Positions 54,600 to 64,000 of a DNA stretch of 64,000 bases are shown here, one piece after another. The translations under genes were made by a program, and so were the position numbers. Origin of the DNA: Eudorina sp. 2006-703-Eu-15 (lineage: Eukaryota > Chlorophyta > Chlorophyceae > Chlamydomonadales > Volvocaceae). The stretch covers positions 820,783-884,782 of the forward strand of contig BDSI01000040.1 in the NCBI GenBank assembly GCA_003117195.1. The letters are read 5' to 3'. The notes under the pieces are model-generated. The model was not told the DNA's origin, ran no database searches, and saw only the letters and a list, made by a program, of their open reading frames with translations. Each line of letters starts with the position of its first letter. Position 1 is the stretch's first letter.

Positions 54600-55014
54600 C
54601 TCACGAGGCCCCACCCGACACCCCGACGCCCATGCTTGCTGTCGGCGCGGCCACGTGCGCCTGCAGCAGCCCTTGGCCCTGCGCGCCCGGCCCTGCCGCG
54701 CCCGCAGTGCCGGTGCCACCCGCCGTGTCGAACAGCATCTCCATAGCCGACCCAAGCTGTGTGAGCATGTCAGACGCTACCATGGCCCGCTTGCGCGCCG
54801 CGAAGGCGTACGCGGCGGCGGTCCGCGTCACGAGGCAGGCGCCGTACGAGGCCAGGACCATGGGGTTGATCTCCGGCAGGATTACCACCTCCACCTCGGC
54901 AGACTGCCGGGCGCTGTCCAGGAAGGCAAGAGTCCAGGAGATGAAGGTGGCGATAGTGCCCGCCAGGATGTCGCCCTGGCTGCCACACCGCTTGGCGCCT
55001 GCACCGCCACCCAC
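54600..55014 (-). pseudogene. Near-identical copy of the NAXD last exon (copy 1)
   Basis: Encodes the same C-terminal ~132 residues as the intact gene ([13 protein letters not shown] through [14 protein letters not shown]), with synonymous or very few changes, but lacks the four upstream exons. The conservation indicates a young duplication. Without the N-terminal domain and the GPGLGR region it should be inactive. It could still be transcribed as read-through from secreted paralog C, which lies 270 bp upstream in the same orientation. Confidence 0.88.
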
Positions 55015-55284
55015 CGTTGGCGAGGGACAGCAGGGAAGCTGTGAGGCAGAAGCGCTCCACGCTTATGCAAAGGACCGCCGGGGCGATGCCCCCGGCCCCA
55101 TAGACCAGTCGGGAGCCATGTCGGCTGCAGACATGCCGCCAAGGGGCCAGAACGGCGCGGACGGCTCCCAACCACTCGCCCATCCCCGCCCCCTCTAGGC
55201 CGTCGAGCCGGTGCAACGCCTTCCGTGCCTCTCAGCACAAAATGCCCTGCACGGACCCCGGCCCCGTCGCCAACCCATCTGCCA

Positions 55285-56088
55285 CTAGCTCTGGCTCTGC
55301 TCGAGGCTCGGATCCGTCTCCACAGTGGATTTGAAGCTCTGCTCGGCTCTCGGGTCCGCCGTACTGGACTGGTCGTGTTCGTGGCGGTACTTCGCCTCCA
55401 CCTCATCGTCGGCCAGAACTGGGCCAGTTTCCATCTGCTTGTATTTGTTGGACTCCGCCGCTGCAATGGGGTCGTTCGCGCACCTCACCGCCATGTTGAC
55501 TGGAACGAACGAGTCGACGGTTAGAGCGGTATCAGTCTTCAGGCCCGCCTTCAGTTGCCAGCGGCGAACCAAGAGTGGTGTCGCTGCCGCACGTCCTATT
55601 TGATCACTGGAAACGAGAACCTCGGCCTCGTTCGGCTCAACGCCCTTCGATATGGCCCAGTCACCGTAGGTGCTCGAGTACCACAAAACGCGGTCCTCGC
55701 CAGCTGGGCTGTCAACGCGCTTGTACATGGGCTTGCCATTATAGCAGGATATGAGCGTATAGACGCCATCCAGCCCACCGGTTAGCTTATCGGCTTGTTC
55801 GTCAACCCCAGTGATTTTTACATAACACGAAGCTGTGCCATCTTTCAGCACAGGCTGGCCGTTGCTATTCAAGGAGCACTCGACGTTGTCAGACGCCTTT
55901 ACGTTGTTATCCTTGTATCCTGCGAAATCGCCAGTTAATTGGCTAGAGTACTCGTGGGGGCCCTTGTCCTTGCTGCCATGGTCCACAAAGTTGTCAGAGT
56001 CATAGCCATAGTAGTGTTGAGACTTGGCAAGGCAGCACGCGGCTGCAGCGGCCAGAACTAGCAGAGTAGACATGCGAAAAGCCGTCAT
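55285..56088 (-). CDS. Intronless secreted protein (paralog C), 267 aa
   Basis: Third paralog. It starts at ATG 56088 with signal peptide MTAFRMSTLLVLAAAAACCLA. The core is more diverged than between A and B (YTLISCYNGKPMYKR; STYGDWAISKGVEPNEAE; VRRWQLKAGLKTDTAL) but keeps the Cys positions and the central block. The N-terminal region has HYYGYDSDNF instead of the long Tyr-rich tract. There is no transmembrane helix; the tail ends ETDPSLEQSQS exactly as in B, so B and C share a common soluble ancestor. The reading frame is intact, which argues for selection. Function unknown. Confidence 0.82.
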   Translation of the reverse strand: MTAFRMSTLLVLAAAAACCLAKSQHYYGYDSDNFVDHGSKDKGPHEYSSQLTGDFAGYKDNNVKASDNVECSLNSNGQPVLKDGTASCYVKITGVDEQADKLTGGLDGVYTLISCYNGKPMYKRVDSPAGEDRVLWYSSTYGDWAISKGVEPNEAEVLVSSDQIGRAAATPLLVRRWQLKAGLKTDTALTVDSFVPVNMAVRCANDPIAAAESNKYKQMETGPVLADDEVEAKYRHEHDQSSTADPRAEQSFKSTVETDPSLEQSQS

Positions 56089-58037
56089 TTAGTTTCAGTT
56101 TACGAAACACAGCGCGCCTCCCTGATCCTCGTCTGCAACCGTTCACATCGTCGCACAAGCGGGAAACGCGAAAGGGTGTTGCAGGCCGTACGAACTCGTA
56201 CACATCAGTACGCTTATCACGGCTTACGCATTTACCAGGGAGCTGAGGGCATAATTGCGCAGTTTGTTTCGTTATGTAAAATGTACCTCTCCGTGGAATG
56301 TTATTCTGTATGACATACGAGTTCTAAGTGTTCTGCCGTTGTACTGTATAAGCAACAGGTCGCAAGGGCGTCTCCGGTCGGGCTTGGAGTAAGGGATGAA
56401 GGCATTACTATCTGTGGCACATACTGACAAAATGATTAAACAGGGCAAGTGGGCCTGGGCGCACAGTACGACGGATTCGAAACAAAGACCAACTGCCGAA
56501 CGGCACGTGCAAGAAAACGTTAATTTTAATTTAATAAAATGTATGCCTTGAACGGAAGAGATCTGTTGGTGCTAGTACACGATGAAGGAACAAGGAAGGA
56601 GAACCTGGCGGTTGTAAGGAGCCCAAATGGCACCAGCGGGCTCCACAGGCGAACCTTGTTTTGCGCTTTATGAGTTGCACAAACACAATTGAAGTCCATA
56701 GCCTATGAAGAAGCTATAGCAGGTTCGTGTCAAGCGTGCGTGCGGGAAAGGGGATGTCGGGATGGGGCATTTCGGCTTGACAGGGCGGCTTGACGGTGTA
56801 GTGTGACGTACTAGGGCGCCGCGTTTGGTCGTAATGGCCGACTTGCTGAGGCGGCTTGTAAGAGCGTTGCTGGCGTCTCACAGGGCAATCCTATGGACCA
56901 TCACGGGGGGAGTTTGGGTCGGCTCATGCATGCGGAGATTGGAGGCCCTTAGACTGCTGCCAGGTCGCTATGGCTGTTGGGTGGGGAAGTGCAGCTTGGG
57001 AGCGCAGTTCGTTGGGTTGGTTGAGCTCGTTGGAGCGGACTGGAATGAATAGTAGAGATTTTGGACCCTACTGGCTCACCTTCGTACTAACCTTCGATGT
57101 ACCCTCCGACCCTGAAGTCCCTGCGTGTTCTCAGTACCTCTGGTTGTGCCCGTGTTTGTATGTGGGTTCGGTGGGGTTTTGGTTTTTCTAATCCTTTGGA
57201 GTTTGGACAGGTTTAGACCCCTACTGCCCCCATTGACTTCAACCCCGCCCTCCCCGTGGAGTACCCATCCACCATCCATTTGGCCAGCGTTAACTCTCAA
57301 CGGTAGACTGATCGAGGGTAGGAGGCTCTGGTCCCAACTGCTGCCACCGGCACATGCAGCCGTCCGCGTCCCCCCCCCTGGGCACCTACGTCGTTCGCCC
57401 GGCTCTCGTGGGGCGTCTACCGGGCGTCACGTGGACTGCTGCCCAGGCTCGTGAGCACCGTTCCTTAACCCTAGCTGTCAGCTTTGGGGACACGCATCAA
57501 TAGGCTTCCGTTGCCTGCCTCAAACTTTCAGAAATTCGCACACCCGGCGTACCCCTTCAGCGGCATAGGGGGTAGCCCGGGCTGCAATCCATTCAAGAGT
57601 ACGTGTGCAGCTCCAGTATGGCGCACCAACATGTTGCTCAGCGCGACATGCTCCCGAGTCCCGACTGATAAAGCGGCGAATGCCAGGGCTACGGAGTACA
57701 GTGTCGGTCTGGAATCGGCCCCGCACATTGCCTTCAAGATTACACGGCCCTGCCAAAGGCCAATGTGTCGCTGTCAATCACGTCTCAACGGATCAATTCG
57801 ATGATGACAAGGGCGGTCGGTCAACTCAAAGAATACCAGGACGGTAGCCTTCTGTCGTCCAATTCTGACATGGAACGAGCTGAATCACCGTGCTGGCGAA
57901 ATGAAACGTGCTCCCAAACCTCCATGCTCGGCACCGCCAGATAAGAACCCGGTGCGACCGGTGCCGTGACCCTTCCACCCAGCCATACTTGCATACCCCA
58001 GAGGCGTATGTGGGCGTCCCGCCGCGATCCCAGCCAC
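56089..58037. other. Upstream DNA of paralog C and spacer to NAXD
   Basis: No supported gene. 56089-57050 is the unit-2 counterpart of the paralog B upstream region. 57570-57640 resembles the RT-like repeat at 48550-48615. 57850-58037 is the NAXD 3' flank, also present at 54420-54600. TTACA at 57735 (TGTAA on the minus strand) is a candidate NAXD poly(A) signal. Confidence 0.45.
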
Positions 58038-61000
58038 TCACGAGGCCCCTCCCGATACCCCGACGCCCATGCTTGCTGTCGGCGCGGCCACGTGCGCCTG
58101 CAGCAGCCCTTGGCCCTGCGCGCCCGGCCCTGCCGCGCCCGCAGTGCCGGTGCCACCCGCCGTGTCGAACAGCATCTCCATAGCCGACCCAAGCTGTGTG
58201 AGCATGTCGGAGGCCACCATGGCCCGCTTGCGCGCCGCGAAGGCGTACGCGGCGGCGGTCCGCGTCACGAGGCAGGCGCCGTACGAGGCCAGGACCATGG
58301 GGTTGATCTCCGGCAGGATCACCACCTCCACCTCGGCAGACTGCCGGGCGCTGTCCAGGAAGGCAAGAGTCCAGGAGATGAAGGTGGCGATAGTGCCCGC
58401 CAGGATGTCGCCCTGGCTGCCACACCGCTTGGCGCCTGCACCGCCACACAACGTGAGGGACAGAGGGTGGTTGGGAAGGGTCGGGAACCAGGTGAGGTGA
58501 GGTGAGGAGGAAGCGCTCCACGCCTGTGGCGAGGACCGCCGGGGCAATCCGAAGTCCCCCCGACCCTGCCCCACACGCGGCCCCCCCCCCCCGCGCACCT
58601 CCGCTTGCGTTGCAGATCATGGTGACCTTGCCGTCGCAGATGGCGTCCACCGGCCCCTTGGACACCAGCGTGGGGCCCCGCAGGTGCGCCGTGACCTCCA
58701 GCAGCTTGGAGGAGCGGTCGTTGTTGGGGCCGTGCAGGCTGACGCCCATCGTGGAGGCCAGCCGCCGGAACTCGTTCAGGTTGGGCGTCAGCACACAGTT
58801 GGTGTAGCCTGCCAGGCGGCCGGGGGAGCGGGGGGCAGCAGGGGGCAGCAGGGGGCCACAGGGGGCCGCAGGGAGGCAGCGGATCGGGTTAGTCGGCCGC
58901 CGGCGGTCGTGGTGTGTGTTCTTGAACAAGGCATGGCGTGTGTCCCCGAACAAGCCGTGGACACAGCGCGCCGGGCCGTCAACCGCACCGCGGTGAAGTG
59001 CAAGCGACGTCGCGATGCGGGCGCTCTGCCTGTCAGCGACACCTCCGACACCTGGTTTCCGACTCCGCCCAACCCACACCTCGGGACCATGCATAGCTGG
59101 GCAGCGGCCTGCTGCTCCCCAGCTATTACGGTGCCTCCAAGATGACCCAGTCGCGCCTCCTCCCCTCGCAGAAGAACATCACCCTGCTTGGCCAAGCCGC
59201 AGGACCGAAGCGCGCTGTGGGTTGTTGGGTACTCCCGCCCCCCAGTCACCGCCCGCCCGCCCGCCAGTCCCCCCCTCAGCAGCATCTACCGGCTCGCATG
59301 CACACGCGATTGCCCTCACGTTGACCCGCGCCTTCGTTCAAGGTGCCCCCCGTCGAGGCGGTCAAGCCGGTGCACCACCTGCTCGCGCGCCACACCCAAC
59401 CGCGGACCCCAACCGCGGAACCCACCTGCCACCAGCTCCGGCTCCCTGGCCACCAGGAACAGCCCGTCCCCATCCAGGACCAGCGGCATCTTGGCCGCCT
59501 TGGCGCGCAGGATGACCGACCGCGCAATGTCCAGCAGCAGCGGGTCGCGCCCCAGCCCCGGCCCCACCACGAGGCAGTCGAGCCGGTTGAACCAGCTCTC
59601 CACCTCCGCAGTCGCCTCGGCGACGTGCGCTGCCGCTGCCGCGGTCTGCGCCGCGACGTCCGACTGGTCGCCCCCCAGCAGTGGAGATGCGGACATGCCG
59701 CCCAGTGACCCGGGGGCGGCCGCTTGTGGGGCGGCGGCGGTCGCCTGGTCCAACATGATGAGGCGGGTGGGTACGAGGCAAGGGGGGTGCGAGGCACGTT
59801 CGCGGCGGCGGCGTAGGAACGGTAACAGATGGCGACGCTGCGCGGGATATGCGGGGGCCCCTTTACGAAGGACGCCCGATGTGGAACGCGACGACGCCTC
59901 TGGCGGGCGTCACTGTTCACAGCATGAACCGGAGTCCGGGTCGCCGGTGTTGGGCTGGCTCGTATGGGCTCGTATGGGCTCGTGCATCCTGATCGCACAG
60001 TGCTTTGCGTGGCGCTGTGTTGTGCCATGTTGTACCGCAGCGCGGCCCAAGGTGGATGTGACCCTCGTGGGGGGGGGGCACATACCGGTTAGGTGCCCGC
60101 GTCGCTCTGGCGCCCTGGCGCAACGGCGCAACGGCGCAACCCAGGTTTGAGGCCATGCCTACCTTGACCTGCTGTAACAAGTCGGACCGTTGCAGGAAGT
60201 ACGGATGGACCAGCAGGTCGGGGCTGTACTGCTTGATGATGGGCGCTGCGCTCGTGGAGCAGAAGACGTGCGACAGGTCTGCGCCCACCTGCAGTGCGCT
60301 CAGGAACGAGTGGGTGTGGGTGTGGGTGTGGGTGTGGGTGTGGGTGTGGGTGTGGATGTGGGTGTGGGTGTGGGTGTGGGTGGGTGTGGGTGTGGGTGTG
60401 GGTGTGGGTGTGGGTGTGGGTGTGGGTGTGGGTGTGGGTGTGGGTGTGGGTGTGGGTGTGGGTGTGGGTGTGGGTGTGGGTGTGGGTGTGGGTGTGGGTG
60501 TGGGTGTGGGTGTGGGTGTGGGTGTGGGTGTGGGTGTGGGTGTGGGTGTGGGTGTGGGTGTGGGTGTGGGTGTGGGTGTGGGTGTGGGTGTGGGTGTGGG
60601 TGTGGGTGTGGGTGTGGGTGTGGGTGTGGGTGTGGGTGTGGGTGTGGGTGTGGGTGTGGGTGTGGGTGTGGGTGTGGGTGTGGGTGTGGGTGTGGGTGTG
60701 GGTGTGGGTGTGGGTGTGGGTGTGGGTGTGGGTGTGGGTGTGGGTGTGGGTGTGGGTGTGGGTGTGGGTGTGGGTGTGGGTGTGGGTGTGGGTGTGGGTG
60801 TGGGTGTGGGTGTGGGTGTGGGTGTGGGTGTGGGTGTGGGTGTGGGTGCTCTGCCCATCAGAAAGTGAACCGCGGGGACCATTGCCGCCGCGGTTGCAAG
60901 CCTGCCGTCAACACGACAGCTGGGTACCCCGGCGGTGTGACCACCTACCGCCAAGGCGGCGAAGGCCGCAAAGTACGGCGCTCCTGTGTACTCGAAGCAT

Positions 61001-61077
61001 CCACCCAGAACCGCAATCTTTCCTGACTGTCCCTTGAATCGGTCGTCTGTGAGCAGGGCCGAGTGAAGCGCAGACAT
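58038..61077 (-). CDS. NAXD: ATP-dependent (S)-NAD(P)H-hydrate dehydratase, 391 aa, 5 exons
   Basis: A metabolite-repair enzyme of the ribokinase-like fold: it uses ATP to convert damaged NAD(P)H hydrate back to NAD(P)H. Minus-strand exons: 60949-61077, 60169-60288, 59426-59744, 58599-58808, 58038-58435. Motifs: [20 protein letters not shown] near the N-terminus, [48 protein letters not shown], and [18 protein letters not shown] with the catalytic GD. The length fits the family (~350-390 aa). Insertions are Ala/Gln-rich (exon 3 start) and Gly/Ala-rich (C-terminus). No clear transit peptide precedes [16 protein letters not shown], so it is probably cytosolic. The first intron holds the TGTGGG array, and the last exon has been copied twice to the left. 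Confidence 0.93.
60311..60848. repeat. Hexanucleotide array (TGTGGG)n, about 90 units, in NAXD intron 1
   Basis: About 538 bp of TGTGGG on the plus strand (CCCACA on the transcribed NAXD strand). There are only two irregularities, a G-to-A near 60356 and a shortened unit near 60381; from about 60385 to 60848 the period is perfect. All six frames are open through it, so long predicted proteins here are artefacts. The G-rich strand has four-run GGG spacing compatible with G-quadruplexes. Confidence 0.97.
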
Positions 61078-62421
61078 TGTCTTCGTGCCAACTCACGAAA
61101 CACTCGTGCTAGGGTTACTCACCTGTCAACGCTGGTACAATACGCCGCACCTCCGACCGAATTTCATCGCTCATCATCGCATTTTCGTTCCTTTCCCCCG
61201 AGTTGCTCAGGTTCCTCGTCACAGTTCGAGAGCCCATGCCCTACGACATTCACCCAACAGAAGTGATTCATTGCTCGCAAGTATCCTGCTGGTGACCACC
61301 AAATAATTACCGGCCGGTTTTCGGCCATGCCACTGAATCCTGCACTTCGGGCGGCCATTCATGCTGGCTGTAAAGACACAGTGTATTGTAGAATATTAAA
61401 TGTTATCGTATGGTAAAGTTGGCGAAAACATATTCACAAGAAGGGTCCCCGCTGTTAGCGCACAAATTTACTGTAAGGACGAGGCGTCAGCATATCAGTG
61501 ACTGTCGGGAATCTATAACCAGAAGCATCGGTACTTGTCGACTGGCTGAGTTGCAGTGGTCGCGGTGTCGTCGAAGAAGAAACTGACTTGTACGACTGGG
61601 ATCGTGGTTAAAAGGGTTACTTCATAGATCTGTTGAAGTACACCAGACGAGCTGAAAGACCTACATTGCGTTTGGTACAACCTCGCAGGTGGACACTTAA
61701 CCTTTCCCTCCCTTTCGGCGCTTTGCGGCCGCCTTTGCCTGCCAAGTCACGCCAACGCGACCGACGCCAACTGCTTGTACTGACACACAGCCATGCGCTG
61801 CTTCCATGTTCAAACCAAGAAGCGCCTTCAAGCTGGCACTCTCAGGTTCATCCCTACTATGCGTGTGCCCACACCTGGAAAGTGGAAACGTAACCTCTAC
61901 CACGCCGTGCAAGTGCGAGGAGCCTCGACTCGGGCCAGGTAGCGCTGGCCTGGACGCGCGAAAGACCACGCTCCTGACCTGATCGCACGCTCTTTTACCC
62001 ACAGGCGAGGGTTACATCGCGGATCGCGCACCCCACGATTTGTTGCACATCACGTGGCGTGTTGCACCCCATGCGCCAATACAGGACAGTACAGGAGTGC
62101 ACAACAAGAATTTAAATTGTTGCTGAGTGCACGACGGGGGTCCGTTGCCGGCGCAGCTCCTGCATTTTCACCCAAGAGCCCAATGCCCCACGCCCTGAGC
62201 CAACCACCTCAGACCACCGCCACACCGTCCACCACCCGGCAGTTCTTCCACTGCCCAAGCAGAGAGAGCGGCCGGACGACCTCAAGCGCTCCGCATGCAA
62301 CCGCAAGCAGCAACCGCAGCCAGCAGCAGCAGCAGCAGCAGCCCCCCATGATGCGACATCCCGATGCTGCTGAAGCGCCTCCAGGCGGTGTGGCCCCGCT
62401 GGCCGCCTTCTCCTCCGAAGC
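61078..62421. other. Upstream region of NAXD and 3' region of the U5-40K gene
   Basis: About 1.3 kb with no supported gene. It holds the NAXD promoter (right of 61077) and the U5-40K 3' UTR (left of 62422). TTACA near 62012 (TGTAA on the minus strand) is a possible poly(A) signal. Confidence 0.45.
62320..62342. repeat. CAG/CTG trinucleotide run in the 3' UTR of the U5-40K gene
   Basis: Seven to eight CAG units on the plus strand (CTG in the transcript), about 80-100 bp past the stop codon. It is not translated in the gene model. Confidence 0.8.
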
Positions 62422-63742
62422 TCACTGGACCAGCTCCCCCAGGAAGATCGTCTTGTCGCTGGACGCCGACCCGATGATGGGCTCCTGCGACGCGCGCAGC
62501 ACACCACGGCGACCGATAGCCACAAGTCGCATGTTCCGTCGTGCGCGGTAAGGACCCGTACTTGCAGCGTGCGGCTCCTTGCCATCGGACATGCGGTGGA
62601 GGTCGTGTGCGGATGTGCATGCAGGCCAGCACCGCACGCACCTTCGTCCCCCCTCCCCCTGTCACAATCCAGACGGCGACAGCGGTGCCGCGACTTCACG
62701 GAGGACTTGGCTCCCGATGGTCGCAAGAGCGGTGAACCAGCAGGCGCCACAAGCCGCCTGCCCGTCCCCCCACCCCTACCAAAGCCCCACCGGCATGCGC
62801 CTGAGACCTGATCCCGCGAACTCCCACCTCCACCTCCATCATCACCCGGACAGAAGCCACCCGCCCTGCCCGCACCTTGGGGTGGAACACCACCTCGTTG
62901 ACGCTGCCCGTGTGGCCCGGCAGCTGGTACAGCACCTTGCGCGTGTTGGTGTCCCAGATGTAGACCTGTGGAGCGTGACGGAGCGGAGTGGGTTGCGGAG
63001 AGGGTTGCGGAGCGGAGAGGGTTGCGTAAGCCCCAAGCAGTCGGGGCGCCTTCCGTGCAAGAAAACACACCAGTCCTCTGCTGCAGCGCACCCACGACTG
63101 AGGCGACCTCCCCATGCTGCTTTACACGCTGCTTTCCCCCGAACCAATCGTACCATGCGGTCGGCGCTCCCGCAGGCTACCCTGCTGCCGTCGGGCGAGT
63201 AGTCGCAGCGGAGCAGGTTCTTCTCAAAGTTGTGGACGTGGCCTGCGGATGTGCGGGGCGGGCGGGCGCCCAAAGACAACGCCCGTCGCTCGATGGTTGC
63301 GGTCTCCCCCGGGTGTCCCAACCGGATATCGCGACGTCAAAGCAAGCTAAGCGGTGCGACGACGAGACTGAAACGCCCTCCCGACGTAGCACACCAGCTT
63401 CCGCCAGCTGCCATCCCGACTCTGGAACCATGGACTCGCCGCATGGAGTCTTCCGCAACGGCCACTTCCCCCTCCCCTGGGCTCTTTCTTTCTAACCCCC
63501 TCCCCTTCGCAGCCCACGGATCGGGTCTCACCCGCGCGCCCACCCAACCCACCTGTGAACACCTTGGTGCACCGGTTCTGCGGCGCGTACGGCCGCACGT
63601 CCCACTCTCGGAGCGTGTTGTCCATGCTGTTGGACAGCAGGTGGGAGCCGTCCGGGCTCACACGCAGACCCGTCACCGTGTCACTGTGGCCCTTGAGCTG
63701 CAGGGCCGCCGTAGAGCCCGAGCCCTTGCGCAGGTCCCACGC
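62422..63742 (-). CDS. SNRNP40: U5 snRNP 40-kDa WD40 protein (SNRNP40-like), 3' part only
   Basis: A WD40 component of the U5 snRNP, bound to PRP8 in the spliceosome. Minus-strand exons seen: 63553-63742, 63154-63242, 62876-62965, 62422-62484. They encode the last ~134 residues: AWDLRKG...LKGHSDTVTGLRVSPDGSHLLSN, MDNTLREWDVRPYAPQNRC, GHVHNFEKNLLRCDYSPDGSR, VYIWDTNTRKVLYQLPGHTGSVNEVVFHP and EPIIGSASSDKTIFLGEL. The segments NxLREWDVRPxAPxxRC and NFEKNLLRC are diagnostic of this family rather than of WD40 proteins in general. The N-terminal blades lie beyond the right edge. The usual Asp before EPII is Lys here, at a splice junction. Confidence 0.92.
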
Positions 63743-64000
63743 CTGAAGGCGACCCGAAGCGGGCGGGCGGGCGGGCGTCGCGGCGTAACTCAAATCCCTG
63801 CGCGACTCAACCCCGGCGTGACCCGATCCCGTCGTGACTCAACCCCGGCGTGATGGGGCCCCGGGACCAAGCCCATGTTTCGGTCGGGCACAACATCACC
63901 CAACCCAAACACACCCGCCCCCAAACAGGCCAGGCGGCTTGCGGTCACTTGCACATATGCTGCAGCGCAGCTGTACCTAAACGCCCGGCCGGACCGGACC
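63743..64000 (-). other. Intron of the U5-40K gene running off the window
   Basis: The sequence between the exon acceptor at 63743 and the window end shows no WD40-like coding on the minus strand, so the preceding exon lies outside. It contains CCCGGCGTGA-type short repeats (63829-63853). Confidence 0.6.

Larger units (their letters stand above)
54420..57050. repeat. Segmental duplication unit 2 (NAXD exon + secreted paralog C + upstream DNA)
   Basis: Same order and orientation as unit 1. Its left part (54420-55015) is also nearly identical to 57850-58450 in the intact NAXD gene, including DNA beyond the stop codon. The copy therefore derives from the NAXD 3' end plus downstream flank. Borders are approximate. 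Confidence 0.78.

Noticed and set aside
54600..55014. A separate small gene encoding a 137-residue NAXD-like protein
   Set aside because: It is identical in content to NAXD exon 5, begins at the splice acceptor rather than a natural start and lacks the N-terminal half, so it is annotated as a pseudogene fragment.
60311..60848. Interstitial telomere repeat
   Set aside because: The unit TGTGGG differs from the TTTAGGG/TTTTAGGG telomere units common in green algae, and there is no transition to them.
59917..61077. A 386-residue minus-strand protein with a long Pro-Thr repeat, and matching Gly-Val, Cys-Gly and Val-Trp repeat proteins on the plus strand
   Set aside because: These are read-throughs of the TGTGGG array, which is open in all six frames. 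The array is an intron of NAXD: splicing 60949 to 60288 restores the conserved ...[15 protein letters not shown] sequence.

Overview
This 64 kb window is nuclear DNA from a photosynthetic green alga, most likely a core chlorophyte. Three kinds of evidence point that way. (1) Gene content: a plastid HSP70 with a transit peptide, the photosystem assembly factor OHP2, a LOV-domain kinase and a mitochondrial-type EF-Tu. (2) GC-rich genes cut into many small exons, with mostly GT-AG and some GC-AG introns. (3) TGTAA-type candidate poly(A) motifs. The standard genetic code is used. I assembled the exons by hand from splice-site consensus, reading-frame phase and family resemblance. For every multi-exon gene called complete, the summed exon length is a multiple of three with no internal stop.

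Layout. 81-4380 (+): armadillo/HEAT-like protein. 5721-12698 (+): LOV-PAS-Ser/Thr kinase of the AMPK/SnRK type. 14606-20030 (+): mitochondrial EF-Tu in 15 exons. 20682-22683 (-): S-adenosylmethionine synthetase, divergent from 23021-26597 (+): plastid HSP70B. 28989-34911 (+): BRF1, the TFIIIB subunit. 36457-40162 (+): WDR18/IPI3-like WD40 protein. 41400-42273 (-): OHP2, divergent from 43285-45246 (+): V-ATPase subunit C. 46652-58037: an accessory block with three intronless secreted-protein paralogs on the minus strand and two copies of the last exon of NAXD, carried in tandem segmental duplications. 58038-61077 (-): intact NAXD, with a ~538 bp TGTGGG array in its first intron. 62422-63742 (-): 3' part of the U5 snRNP 40-kDa WD40 protein, running off the right edge.

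Most of the window is unlinked housekeeping genes (translation, methyl donor supply, proteostasis, Pol III transcription, ribosome biogenesis, photosystem assembly, proton pumping, metabolite repair, splicing). Two parts stand out. The first is the LOV-PAS kinase: LOV1 keeps the flavin-adduct cysteine and the flavin-contacting Asn and Gln, yet the catalytic domain resembles SNF1/AMPK rather than the AGC kinase of phototropins. It would be a candidate direct link from blue light to SnRK-type signalling. Its introns also hold a perfect 31-bp inverted repeat and a second 23-bp near-perfect one. The second is the 46-58 kb block, with young tandem copies of an unrecognised secreted family (one membrane-anchored and tyrosine-rich, two soluble) and stranded NAXD exon copies.
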